From NCBI GenBank assembly GCA_021848365.1, contig JAJZUS010000001.1, positions 647,417-711,416 of the forward strand: a DNA stretch of 64,000 nucleotides. Reading direction: 5' to 3'. This document shows positions 57,651 to 64,000 of this stretch, one piece after another. Numbering within the stretch: position 1 is the first letter of the stretch; the number at the start of each line of letters is the position of its first letter. The position numbers and the translations under genes are program-made. This DNA is from Actinomycetes bacterium (lineage in GTDB: Bacteria > Actinomycetota > Acidimicrobiia > Acidimicrobiales > RAAP-2). The notes under the pieces were generated by a model. The model was not told the origin of the DNA. It did no database searches and was given only the letters and a program-made list of their open reading frames with translations.

Positions 57651-58103
57651 ATGAACCGCACCCGATCAGCTCTCTCGTGGATCGTGACCAGCCTGGTCAC
57701 GGTGGGGGTGGGAACCAGTGTGGTGGCCGCGACGACGCACCCCTCCGCGGCCCCGGCTCCTCGGGCGACCAACGTCGCCGCGACGACGCCCGGCGTGTCG
57801 TCCCACGACACGACGGTGACGACGGCCGCTCCCACGACGACGGCCGCCCCGACGACGACGGCTGCCCCCACGACGACGGTTGCCCCGACGACGACGGCCG
57901 CTCCCACGACGCTCGCGCCCGTGCCGACCTCCACGATCATCATCCGCCACGGTGGTGACGACGGCTCCGGCGGCTACGGGGACGACGGCTCCTACGGCGG
58001 AACCACCTACTCGAGCGGTGGCACCTACGTCGGTGGCGCGCCCTCGGGCTCGAGCACCTACTCCGGTGGCGGCACCTACTCCGGCGGCTACGGGGACAAC
58101 TGA
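57651..58103 (+). CDS. Small exported Thr/Ala/Pro-rich and Gly/Tyr/Ser-rich protein
   Basis: The 150-residue protein has a signal peptide (RSALSWIVTSLVTVGVGTSVVAA) and about six TTTAAP-type repeats (about residues 58-90). A C-terminal tail is rich in GG, Y and S (GGYGDDGSYGGTTYSSGG). The repeat region resembles O-mannosylation-prone linkers of actinobacterial surface proteins; the tail looks like an adhesive or disordered segment. No domain or function is recognised. GGAGGAGA precedes ATG 57651. The end overlaps the opposing HAD gene by 16 bases. Confidence 0.75.
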   Translation: MNRTRSALSWIVTSLVTVGVGTSVVAATTHPSAAPAPRATNVAATTPGVSSHDTTVTTAAPTTTAAPTTTAAPTTTVAPTTTAAPTTLAPVPTSTIIIRHGGDDGSGGYGDDGSYGGTTYSSGGTYVGGAPSGSSTYSGGGTYSGGYGDN

Positions 58104-58759
58104 CCCTCGAGGTCGACGAGTCCCCGGACGACCTCGTCCAGGGTGTCGCCAGTGACGTCGGGCCGGTCGTAGACGGGGGCGTAGACCCCCTCGAGCCGCG
58201 AGACCCAGCCGGCGCGAAGTCCGGCCCGCTTCGCGCCGTGGCAGTCCCACGCGTGGGCCGCGACCATGGCGGCGTCACCGGCCGATCGGCCGAGGTGGCG
58301 CAAGGCGGTCGCGTAAGTGGCCCCCGAGGGCTTGTAGGCGTGAGCGTCCTCGACCGTCAGGACCTCGTCCACCGCGTCGGCCAGGCCGTTGCGCTCGACG
58401 AGGGTCCTAGTGGTCGGGAGCCGACCGTTCGAGAGGACGGCGACCGACCACCCCGCGCGTCGGGCCAGCGCGATCGCGGGAGCGACGTCCGGGTGAGCGG
58501 GCAGCCGAGTGAAGGCGGCGAGGACGCGTCCGCGCGCGTCGTCGTCGAGCTCCGGGCACACGACGCGTAGCGCTCCGTCGCCCACCTCGGAGAAGGGGTG
58601 AAAGGCGTCGGTGAGGCTCAGGGCGAACGCGTCGCGGAGCAGCCGGGTGAAGAAGAGGGGGAGGGTCCCCGTCGGCTGGCCCTCGCGGACGAGAGCCTCC
58701 TCGACGGGGGTGAGGGAGAACATCGTCTCCACGGCGTCGAGGAGCAGGACGGGCGTCAC
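58088..58759 (-). CDS. HAD-superfamily hydrolase, haloacid dehalogenase type II-like
   Basis: The 223-residue protein opens VTPVLLLDAVETMFSL, with the nucleophile Asp8 but DAVET in place of DxYGT. Motif II is VAVLSNGRL, the motif III lysine is in AHAYKPSGATY, and motif IV is MVAAHAWDCHGAKRAGLRAGWV, which closely resembles L-2-haloacid dehalogenases. It may hydrolyse a 2-halo or phosphorylated small acid. The GTG at 58759 overlaps the TetR stop (GTGA), so it is co-expressed with its probable regulator. Confidence 0.82.
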   Translation of the reverse strand: MTPVLLLDAVETMFSLTPVEEALVREGQPTGTLPLFFTRLLRDAFALSLTDAFHPFSEVGDGALRVVCPELDDDARGRVLAAFTRLPAHPDVAPAIALARRAGWSVAVLSNGRLPTTRTLVERNGLADAVDEVLTVEDAHAYKPSGATYATALRHLGRSAGDAAMVAAHAWDCHGAKRAGLRAGWVSRLEGVYAPVYDRPDVTGDTLDEVVRGLVDLEGQLSP

Positions 58760-59301
58760 GCTCGCGACCAGGTGGCGAGGGCGAGGTCCGCGGCGTCGGC
58801 GACGACGCGGGGGTCGTGGCGAACCTTGGCGCCGTGCAGGGCCCCCACGTAGCAGACGACGAGCCGGCGCACCGCGGGGGAGTCGGGAGCGTCGTCGATG
58901 GCTCGGGCGAAGAAGTCCGCGAGGGCGCGGTCGAACTCGGCGAGGACGCTCGACGCCGGGTCGCGGGGGTCGAGCTCCGCGGCGGCGTTGGCGAAGGGGC
59001 ACCCGGCGAAGTCGTCGCGCGTGGCGCCGGCGGCGAGGCGATCGAAGAACGAGCGCAGGCGCGACGGGGGGTCGGGCTCTGAGAGGCACTCGGCGAAGAG
59101 GCGACGGGATCGCTCGAGGGCGTCGCGGAGGTAGGCCGCGACCAGCTCGTCCTTGCTCGCGAAGTTGTTGTAGAGGGAGGCCTTGGCGACCCCGGCGCGC
59201 GCGATGACCTCGTCGATGCCCGTCGCGTGGATCCCCTGGCGGTAGAAGAGGTCGGCGGCCGCCGCGACGAGACGGTCGCGCGCGGGGTGGGCAGGACTCA
59301 C
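58756..59301 (-). CDS. TetR-family transcriptional regulator
   Basis: The 181-residue protein has an N-terminal helix-turn-helix (RLVAAAADLFYRQGIHATGIDEVIARAGVAKASLYNNFASKDELVAAYL) and a C-terminal ligand domain with GCPFANAAAEL, as in the AcrR/TetR_C group. The GTG at 59301 is fixed by TACAGT ending 6 bases upstream. A palindrome overlaps that -10, so autorepression is likely. It controls at least the HAD gene in its operon. Confidence 0.9.
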   Translation of the reverse strand: MSPAHPARDRLVAAAADLFYRQGIHATGIDEVIARAGVAKASLYNNFASKDELVAAYLRDALERSRRLFAECLSEPDPPSRLRSFFDRLAAGATRDDFAGCPFANAAAELDPRDPASSVLAEFDRALADFFARAIDDAPDSPAVRRLVVCYVGALHGAKVRHDPRVVADAADLALATWSRA

Positions 59302-59306
59302 CGCTT

Positions 59307-59323
59307 AACTGTACCGATTAGTT
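59307..59323. promoter_or_regulatory. Candidate TetR operator overlapping its own -10
   Basis: AACT-N9-AGTT (AACTGTACCGATTAGTT) is a partial palindrome that covers the TACAGT -10 (59313-59308, minus strand) of the tetR-HAD operon. The leaderless GTG follows 6 bases after the hexamer. Confidence 0.4.
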
Positions 59324-59337
59324 CAGGAGGTGCGACC

Positions 59338-59427
59338 TCAGTGGATCGACGCGGACGCGGCGAGGACCACGAGCGCGATGATGGCGGCGTGGCGAAAGAC
59401 CCGGGCAGCGTGAACGGCCTGGCGCAT
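59338..59427 (-). CDS. Small membrane protein candidate (29 residues)
   Basis: The frame from ATG 59427 to TGA 59338 encodes a basic amphipathic start (MRQAVHAARVFRHA) followed by a hydrophobic run (AIIALVVLAASASI) long enough to enter the membrane. A strong AGGAAGGGAGG ribosome site lies 6 bases before the ATG, and TACCCT at 59466-59461 could be its -10. It lies between tetR and the divergent reductase gene. No family is recognised. The support is the ribosome site plus the membrane-like composition. Confidence 0.5.
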   Translation of the reverse strand: MRQAVHAARVFRHAAIIALVVLAASASIH

Positions 59428-59529
59428 CGCTGACCTCCCTTCCTTGATCCTGAGGGCAGGGTACGCCGCCACCGCGCATCTCCGCGGCCGCGGTGGCGGG
59501 GCCAAAGTCATAACTTCGGGGCGGGCCGA

Positions 59530-59554
59530 TATAGTACTAGACAGAAAGGTCTAG
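59530..59554 (+). promoter_or_regulatory. -10 box and inverted-repeat operator of the reductase gene
   Basis: TATAGT (59530-59535) is followed one base later by CTAGAC-agaaag-GTCTAG (59537-59554), a perfect 6-bp inverted repeat with a 6-base spacer over the transcription start. The position suits a repressor. The regulator is unknown. Confidence 0.55.
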
Positions 59555-59582
59555 ACACTGGGCCGACGAGGAGGAGAGCCCC

Positions 59583-60785
59583 ATGAGCACGACCGAGACG
59601 CCCCTCACCGTTTACGGCGCCCCGTGGTGCCCCGACTGCCGTCGGGCGAAGTCCTTCCTCGGCGCCCACCACGTCCCCTACGAGTGGATCGACCTCGAGG
59701 CCCACCCCGAGTTCGTCGCGCTGGTCGAGTCGCTGAACGGGGGCAGTCGGGTCATCCCGACGATCCTCTTCCCCGACGGGACCCACCTCGCCGAGCCGGC
59801 GAACGACGAGATCGCCGACAAGCTGGGCCTCTCACGCACGGCGTCACGGCGCGAGTACGACCTCGTCGTGGTGGGGGGCGGGCCCACCGGACTCACCGCG
59901 GCCATCTACGCGGCGCGCGAGAACGCCAGTGTGCTGGTCGTCGAGAAGTCGGCCGCCGGAGGCCAGGCGGGAGTGACCGAGCGGCTCGACAACTACCCGG
60001 GCTTCCCCGAGGGCGTCGGCGGCGCGGAGCTCGCCGAGCGGATGGCCGCTCAGGCTCGTCGCTACGGCGTGGAGATCCTCGAGGCCGTCGGCGTGACGGG
60101 GATCGAGCGCGGCGAGGACGGCCTGTCGGTCGCCCTGGCGACCGGTGAGGTCGTCGGGGCGCTCGCCGTGCTCGTCGCGACCGGCTCGCGCTACCGCCGC
60201 ACCGGCGCCCCGGGGGAGGGCGACCTGATCGGCTCGGGCATCCACTTCTGCGCCACCTGCGACGGGCCCTTCTACCGCGGGGCGACGGAGATCGTGGTGG
60301 TCGGCGGGGGCAACTCCGGCCTTGAGGAGGGCCTCTTCCTGACGCAGTTTGCGGACCACGTCACCGTCGTCGAGTACCTCGACACGTTGGCGGCGAGCCG
60401 GCTGCTGCAGGACAAGGTCGCGAACCACCCCAAGATGTCGGTCGTCACGTCGACCACGGTCAGTGCCTTCACCGGGGACGCGACGGGCAAGCTCCGGGCC
60501 GTCGAGCTCGAGGATCGCGCGACCGGGGAACGGCGGACGCACGAGGCCGCCGCGGCCTTCGTCTTCATCGGCCTCGACCCGAACAGCGAGTTCCTGCGCG
60601 ACACGGTGGAGCTCGACGAGCGGGGATTCGTCGTGAGCGACGAGCAGTTCCGCACGAACGTGGAGGGCGTCTACGTCGCCGGCGACGTCCGTCGGGGCTC
60701 GACCAAGCAGTTGGCCGCCGCCGTCGGCGAGGGTGCCGCCGCGGCGATCGCCCTGCGCTACCACCTCGAGCGCGCTCGCGTTTGA
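59583..60785 (+). CDS. Glutaredoxin/mycoredoxin-like domain fused to thioredoxin reductase
   Basis: The 400-residue fusion has residues 1-80 as a thioredoxin-fold glutaredoxin-like domain (TVYGAPWCPDCRRAK, C16 and C19; VIPTILFPDGT with the cis-Pro). Residues 92-400 are a low-molecular-weight thioredoxin reductase with FAD motif VVGGGPTGLTAAIYAA, redox pair CATC (C223/C226), NADPH motif VVVGGGNSGLEEG and C-terminal GVYVAGDVRRGSTKQLAAAVGEGAAAA. NADPH electrons could pass within one chain to the CPDC site and on to mycothiol-type disulfides or peroxidases. GAGGAGGAGA precedes ATG 59583. Both halves look complete. Confidence 0.9.
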   Translation: MSTTETPLTVYGAPWCPDCRRAKSFLGAHHVPYEWIDLEAHPEFVALVESLNGGSRVIPTILFPDGTHLAEPANDEIADKLGLSRTASRREYDLVVVGGGPTGLTAAIYAARENASVLVVEKSAAGGQAGVTERLDNYPGFPEGVGGAELAERMAAQARRYGVEILEAVGVTGIERGEDGLSVALATGEVVGALAVLVATGSRYRRTGAPGEGDLIGSGIHFCATCDGPFYRGATEIVVVGGGNSGLEEGLFLTQFADHVTVVEYLDTLAASRLLQDKVANHPKMSVVTSTTVSAFTGDATGKLRAVELEDRATGERRTHEAAAAFVFIGLDPNSEFLRDTVELDERGFVVSDEQFRTNVEGVYVAGDVRRGSTKQLAAAVGEGAAAAIALRYHLERARV

Positions 60786-60796
60786 CGCCCTGCGGC

Positions 60797-61972
60797 TTAG
60801 GCGGCGGGGATCCCTCCGGAGGCGGCGACGTCAATGACGTACTGGGTCGCCGCGCCGACCCCGGCGAGGAAGAGTTCATCCTCCTGGTGCTCGCTGAGGT
60901 CGAAGTCGGTGGCTCCCACGACGGCACCGTCGACGAAGATGGTCCGGTGCGCCACGGCGACGTGGGAGGTGAGGGCGTCCCACTCGCTCACGAGAGTCTT
61001 GAGGCAGTGGACGGCGATCGCGAGGGCCGACCGGTGAGAGCCCTCGGGCGCGTACTCGGTCTGGAATCGAGAGAGTTTGATCCCGACCGTTGGGTGAGGG
61101 GAGTACTCGGGGCTCGAGGGGTCGAAGGAGTGGATCGGATACTTGGCGAGGAGCGCGCCATCGACCCACGTGTGGCGCCCGCCTGCGAAGTGCACGGCCG
61201 TCGTTCCCGATCCCGGGATCTCGACGTGCATCGTCGCCTCCTCAGCGGTGACGTGCACGGGCTCGAAGAAGAACGGGATGGCCATCGACGCGTGCACCGC
61301 ACGCACGGGGTCCTGCTCGTCGGCGTCGAGCCCGTAGAGCGGGTACTCGGCGGGGAGACGCGTGAGACGGCCTCGGGTGATGTCCGAGACGAAGACGAGG
61401 AGCCGACTGGCCCGGGCGGCCGACGCCGGAAGGTCCGGCTCGATACGCAGATCGGCGAAGGTGCTGATGCCGAGACCAGTGAAGATCGGGCGCAGCCACG
61501 ACTCGAGATACTCGCCCGAGTAGAGGCCTTCGCGGTTCGTGAGGTGGGCGGCGTCGGCGACGAGGCCCGCGAGCCTCCCGCCCGTGTGATCGAGGAGCTC
61601 GTGCAGCCGTCCTTCGGGCATGAACTTGTGGAACTCGAGGGAGCGCAGGTAGCCGACGAGCGGGACGAGGTCGCTCCCCGATTGACGCAGTGCGGCGGTG
61701 ATCGAGCCGACGACCGCACCGGCACTCGTTCCCGCGACTCGCTCCACCGAGAAGCCGGCCTCCTCGAGGACGAGGAGGGCTCCGACGAGGGCGATGCCCT
61801 TCACCCCACCACCTTCGAGGACGACGTTGATGGGGACGCCCGAGTCGGTGCGCGACTTGTTCGCGGGAGCGTGGATTGTGCGCAGGACGGCGGCCGCGGC
61901 GTCGAAGTCGCGCTGGAGATCGCTCGACCGACGGTACCCACGACCGGCACTAGTGAGCTCAATCGACGCCAT
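60797..61972 (-). CDS. Patatin-like phospholipase family protein
   Basis: The 391-residue protein has the patatin catalytic dyad and oxyanion hole: GGGVKGIALVGAL (residues 54-59), nucleophile elbow GTSAG (S83) and the Asp in TWVDGALLAKYPI. It probably hydrolyses acyl esters of phospholipids or other lipids. There is no signal peptide, so it acts inside the cell or is exported another way. A weak AAAGGAT precedes ATG 61972. It converges with the reductase gene over 11 bases. Confidence 0.88.
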   Translation of the reverse strand: MASIELTSAGRGYRRSSDLQRDFDAAAAVLRTIHAPANKSRTDSGVPINVVLEGGGVKGIALVGALLVLEEAGFSVERVAGTSAGAVVGSITAALRQSGSDLVPLVGYLRSLEFHKFMPEGRLHELLDHTGGRLAGLVADAAHLTNREGLYSGEYLESWLRPIFTGLGISTFADLRIEPDLPASAARASRLLVFVSDITRGRLTRLPAEYPLYGLDADEQDPVRAVHASMAIPFFFEPVHVTAEEATMHVEIPGSGTTAVHFAGGRHTWVDGALLAKYPIHSFDPSSPEYSPHPTVGIKLSRFQTEYAPEGSHRSALAIAVHCLKTLVSEWDALTSHVAVAHRTIFVDGAVVGATDFDLSEHQEDELFLAGVGAATQYVIDVAASGGIPAA

Positions 61973-62377
61973 GGGGATCCTTTCACCCGTTGATCAGCGA
62001 ATCTACTCTCCGGTAGCGCTTGGTAGTCCTATGTTCGCTGAAGCAGTCGCAGTTCTCGTCGGGGTGCGGCGAGTTCGATAGCCAGCCCTCTTACTGGCAG
62101 CATCACGATCGGTTGGTATCTTCCGCCATCAAGGACTCGGTCGAAGTGGCGGGCGACTTATGGGCAGGCAGTCGAAGGACTCGCCGACCACAGTGCGCTC
62201 TCCGCGCGAGAGCGGGGGCGAGTGGAGAATCCTCGATCATTCGCTCTCGGCGATAGCTGAGGTAGATGCCGTCAACAAAAAATCTAAGCCGGAACTCAGG
62301 TAGCCGACTTGGTCGCGAAGGGCACGCTAGGTCTGCGCCTACAAGGCCACGTGTTCAAATAAATTGCCTCTGATCTG

Positions 62378-62405
62378 CGACTACGGATAGTTCTATCCGT
62401 AGTCG
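62378..62405. repeat. Perfect 12-bp inverted repeat (hairpin)
   Basis: CGACTACGGATA-GTTC-TATCCGTAGTCG. The 4-base loop and perfect stem would be very stable in RNA. No T-run follows, so it may be a factor-dependent terminator, an RNA element or a recombination site. Confidence 0.7.
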
Positions 62406-62475
62406 TGGCGGGCTCAGTGCGCCACATGCCCTCAATCGGGACGGGCGATCACGGCCGCACAGCCCCCTCAAACCC

Positions 62476-62492
62476 GAATCAAAATTTGATTC
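62476..62492. promoter_or_regulatory. 17-base palindrome, candidate operator of the beta-propeller gene
   Basis: GAATCAAA-A-TTTGATTC, a perfect palindrome around one base, ends 31 bases before the GTG at 62524. The spacing would place it near the -35 or -10 region. Confidence 0.4.
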
Positions 62493-62523
62493 TCTGATTT
62501 CTGTATGTAATTGTTTTCCCTTT

Positions 62524-64000
62524 GTGACTAAGCGACAGTTGAGGGGGTCGGCGATCTTGCGTCGAGGGTTTCTGAGGTATGTTGTGGGACTTACATCCCT
62601 GGTTATGGGCGTTTTCTACCCAGGCGTGTACGGGGGCGGAGCCCCGGTAAGCGCTGCCACTGTGAACGACGCGACCTCCACAGTGGTCGCGACGAGGACG
62701 AGTCACGTGGCGCCACCACCGGTGACGAAAGACTTCGCCTACGTAGCCAATAGCGGTACGAACACGGTCTCCGTGCTCGACCTGTCCACGAACTCGATCG
62801 TTGCAACGATTTCGGGAGGGGGTCTGTCAAATCCGTATGGGGTGGCCGTCACGCCCGATGGCGCCTCTCTATACGTGTCGAACCTCTATTCGAACACGGT
62901 CACGGTCATTTCGACCGCGACGAACACGGTGGTCACGACCATTGCGGTGGGGTGGCACCCTCAGGGCATCGCCGTGACTCCTAACGGCCAGTACGTGTAC
63001 GTGGCGAACAACCAGGGTGACAATTCGTTCAGCTCCATCCATGGTGGCGCATATGACCCTTATGAAACGTCCGTCTCGGTCATCTCGACATCCACCAATC
63101 AGGTTGTGGCCACGATTCCTCTTGGTGCTGCCTATCCGCAAGGGCTCGCCATCTCGCCGACAGGTGACTATGTATATGTGGCGGATAACAATACTTCAGC
63201 TATATCGGTCATCGCAACAGGGGGCACCAACCCAAATACGGTTGTGGCCACGATTCCGATTGGAGCGCAGCCGTACACGATTTCCGTTGAACCAGACGGT
63301 GCTTACGCGTACGTAGGGATAAATGGTATCTCCAATGGCGCCATTGGTGTGCTGACCATCTCTAGCAATGGCCCCGCCTCAGACACCTTCGGGACCCTGA
63401 ATGGCATGTACTTGACACAGGCATCGGGCTTCGCCTTCACGCCATCTCCAACGAGTCTCATGCTCGCCACCGAAGGCAACAATGGCTCGTCCGCGGAGTA
63501 CTTCCCGTGGGGACAGACGTCCTTCGTCAATTCCAGCGGAACCTCGCTCTACAGCAGTCCGCCTCTCGTTGGCGGACTATCCAATCCTCAAGGAGTGGCT
63601 TATTCGCCCACTCAGAGCGCGTTCTACATTACGAATAACACAGGAATGAGTGTCTCGGAAATTCCCGTTTCCCAGTTGCAGTCGGGATACAACCCGACCT
63701 TGATCAGCCCCTCTACCACCATCCCACTGGGAACAGGGACCCTGCCACAGGGCATCGCGATAGTGACGTTGACTAAGGAGGTCCCGGTCATCACCGTCAC
63801 CTCGACGGCACCGACGAGTACCGTCGTCGGCGGTTCGACCTACACCCCCGCAGCGACCACGAATTCACCCGACACTGTCGCGATCAGCCTCGACACCTCC
63901 TCGACGGGCTGTTCGTTGAGCAGCAGCGGCGTCGTGAGCTTCACGGGAGTCGGAACCTGCGTCATCGACTTCAACGACCCGGGCAGCACCAACTGGTCGA
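62524..64000 (+). CDS. Exported YVTN beta-propeller protein with Ig-like tail (partial, 3' end outside window)
   Basis: The frame is open from GTG 62524 to the window end (492 codons). It starts with a basic region (TKRQLRGSAILRRGFLRY) and a hydrophobic core (VVGLTSLVMGVFYPGVYGGGAPVSAA), a signal peptide. Then come YVTN/YncE-type blades: AYVANSGTNTVSVLDLSTNSIVATI, LYVSNLYSNTVTVISTATNTVV, VYVANN, VYVADNNTSAISVI and more. From about residue 420 a threonine/serine-rich Ig-like region begins (PVITVTSTAPTSTVVGGSTYTP). No Shine-Dalgarno is visible. Much of the gene is well below the window's G+C, with AT-ending codons unlike its neighbours. It is probably a cell-surface protein. Confidence 0.85.
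   Translation, partial: MTKRQLRGSAILRRGFLRYVVGLTSLVMGVFYPGVYGGGAPVSAATVNDATSTVVATRTSHVAPPPVTKDFAYVANSGTNTVSVLDLSTNSIVATISGGGLSNPYGVAVTPDGASLYVSNLYSNTVTVISTATNTVVTTIAVGWHPQGIAVTPNGQYVYVANNQGDNSFSSIHGGAYDPYETSVSVISTSTNQVVATIPLGAAYPQGLAISPTGDYVYVADNNTSAISVIATGGTNPNTVVATIPIGAQPYTISVEPDGAYAYVGINGISNGAIGVLTISSNGPASDTFGTLNGMYLTQASGFAFTPSPTSLMLATEGNNGSSAEYFPWGQTSFVNSSGTSLYSSPPLVGGLSNPQGVAYSPTQSAFYITNNTGMSVSEIPVSQLQSGYNPTLISPSTTIPLGTGTLPQGIAIVTLTKEVPVITVTSTAPTSTVVGGSTYTPAATTNSPDTVAISLDTSSTGCSLSSSGVVSFTGVGTCVIDFNDPGSTNWS

Larger units (their letters stand above)
61973..62523. other. 551-base non-coding, lower-GC intergenic region
   Basis: There is no convincing gene. A 78-codon plus-strand frame at 62020-62256 lacks a ribosome site and codon bias. 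The region contains a tRNA-like fragment (about 62303-62360), a perfect 12-bp hairpin (62378-62405) and a 17-base palindrome (62476-62492), then the AT-rich promoter area of the beta-propeller gene. G+C drops visibly after about 62460. Confidence 0.6.

Noticed and set aside
62020..62256. 78-codon plus-strand frame upstream of the beta-propeller gene
   Set aside because: It has a non-ATG start without a ribosome site, poor codon bias and no motif.

Overview
The window is about 70% G+C. It has overlapping GTGA start/stop junctions, many GTG starts and the gene order rpmE-prfA-prmC-tsaC ... wecA/rfe-like-atpI-atpBEFHAGDC ... murA. That order is the one known around the ATP synthase operon of Actinomycetota such as Mycobacterium. 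The YVTN beta-propeller and collagen-like exported proteins, the AtuA/TIGR03084 acyl-CoA carboxylase module and the lack of obvious Streptomyces or Mycobacterium hallmarks suggest a deeper actinobacterial lineage, possibly Acidimicrobiia. The phylum is well supported; the class is inference. No insertion sequence, prophage or CRISPR array was seen.

Layout. 1-2664 (+): end of rpmE, prfA, prmC, tsaC (translation and tRNA modification). 2661-9529 (-): five overlapping genes for acyl-CoA carboxylase beta and alpha subunits, AtuA, a TIGR03084 protein and an enoyl-CoA hydratase, a likely branched acyl-CoA or acyclic terpenoid degradation operon that splits the ancestral order. 9604-12499 (+): rpiB, glyA and a WecA-like glycosyl-phosphate transferase. 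12496-20041 (+): atpZ/atpI and all eight F-type ATP synthase genes, with an unusually long delta subunit. 20042-24249: a CBS protein and glpX (-), then murA, meaB and a membrane protein (+). 24246-27157: cysN-cysD (-) diverging from cysH (+). 27232-28149: a membrane protein and tRNA-Ala(CGC). 28209-33171: a branched-chain amino-acid type ABC system (livG, livF, livH, livM) whose binding-protein gene is split by an in-frame TAG. 33217-34844: an ABC-2 exporter pair.

34845-35267 holds hairpins and repeats. 35268-40853 is a DNA-damage locus: a SRAP protein (-) divergent from imuA-imuB-dnaE2 (+), with a perfect 16-bp LexA-type palindrome at 36039-36054. 41110-44794 (-): a collagen-like exported protein, a nucleotidyltransferase, FabH and a hot-dog thioesterase. 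44830-48891 (+): threonine aldolase, a PRC/MgtE-N/CBS protein and an atypical Nramp-family transporter. 48901-54941 (+): two tandem PIG-L deacetylases, an NMT1-type ABC importer, a ribokinase-like kinase and a nucleoside hydrolase, probably a salvage cluster. 54938-57539 (-): ahcY and ychF. 57651-61972: a small Thr-rich exported protein, a haloacid-dehalogenase-like protein with its TetR regulator, a 29-codon small ORF, a glutaredoxin-thioredoxin reductase fusion and a patatin-like protein. 61973-62523 is non-coding. 62524-64000 is the start of a lower-GC exported beta-propeller protein that runs off the window.

A recurring control feature is a -10 hexamer of type TANNNT placed 6-8 bases before a GTG or ATG start with no Shine-Dalgarno, the signature of leaderless transcripts. 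It fixes the start codon of about ten genes here. Genes inside operons are mostly joined by 4-base overlaps, which implies translational coupling.
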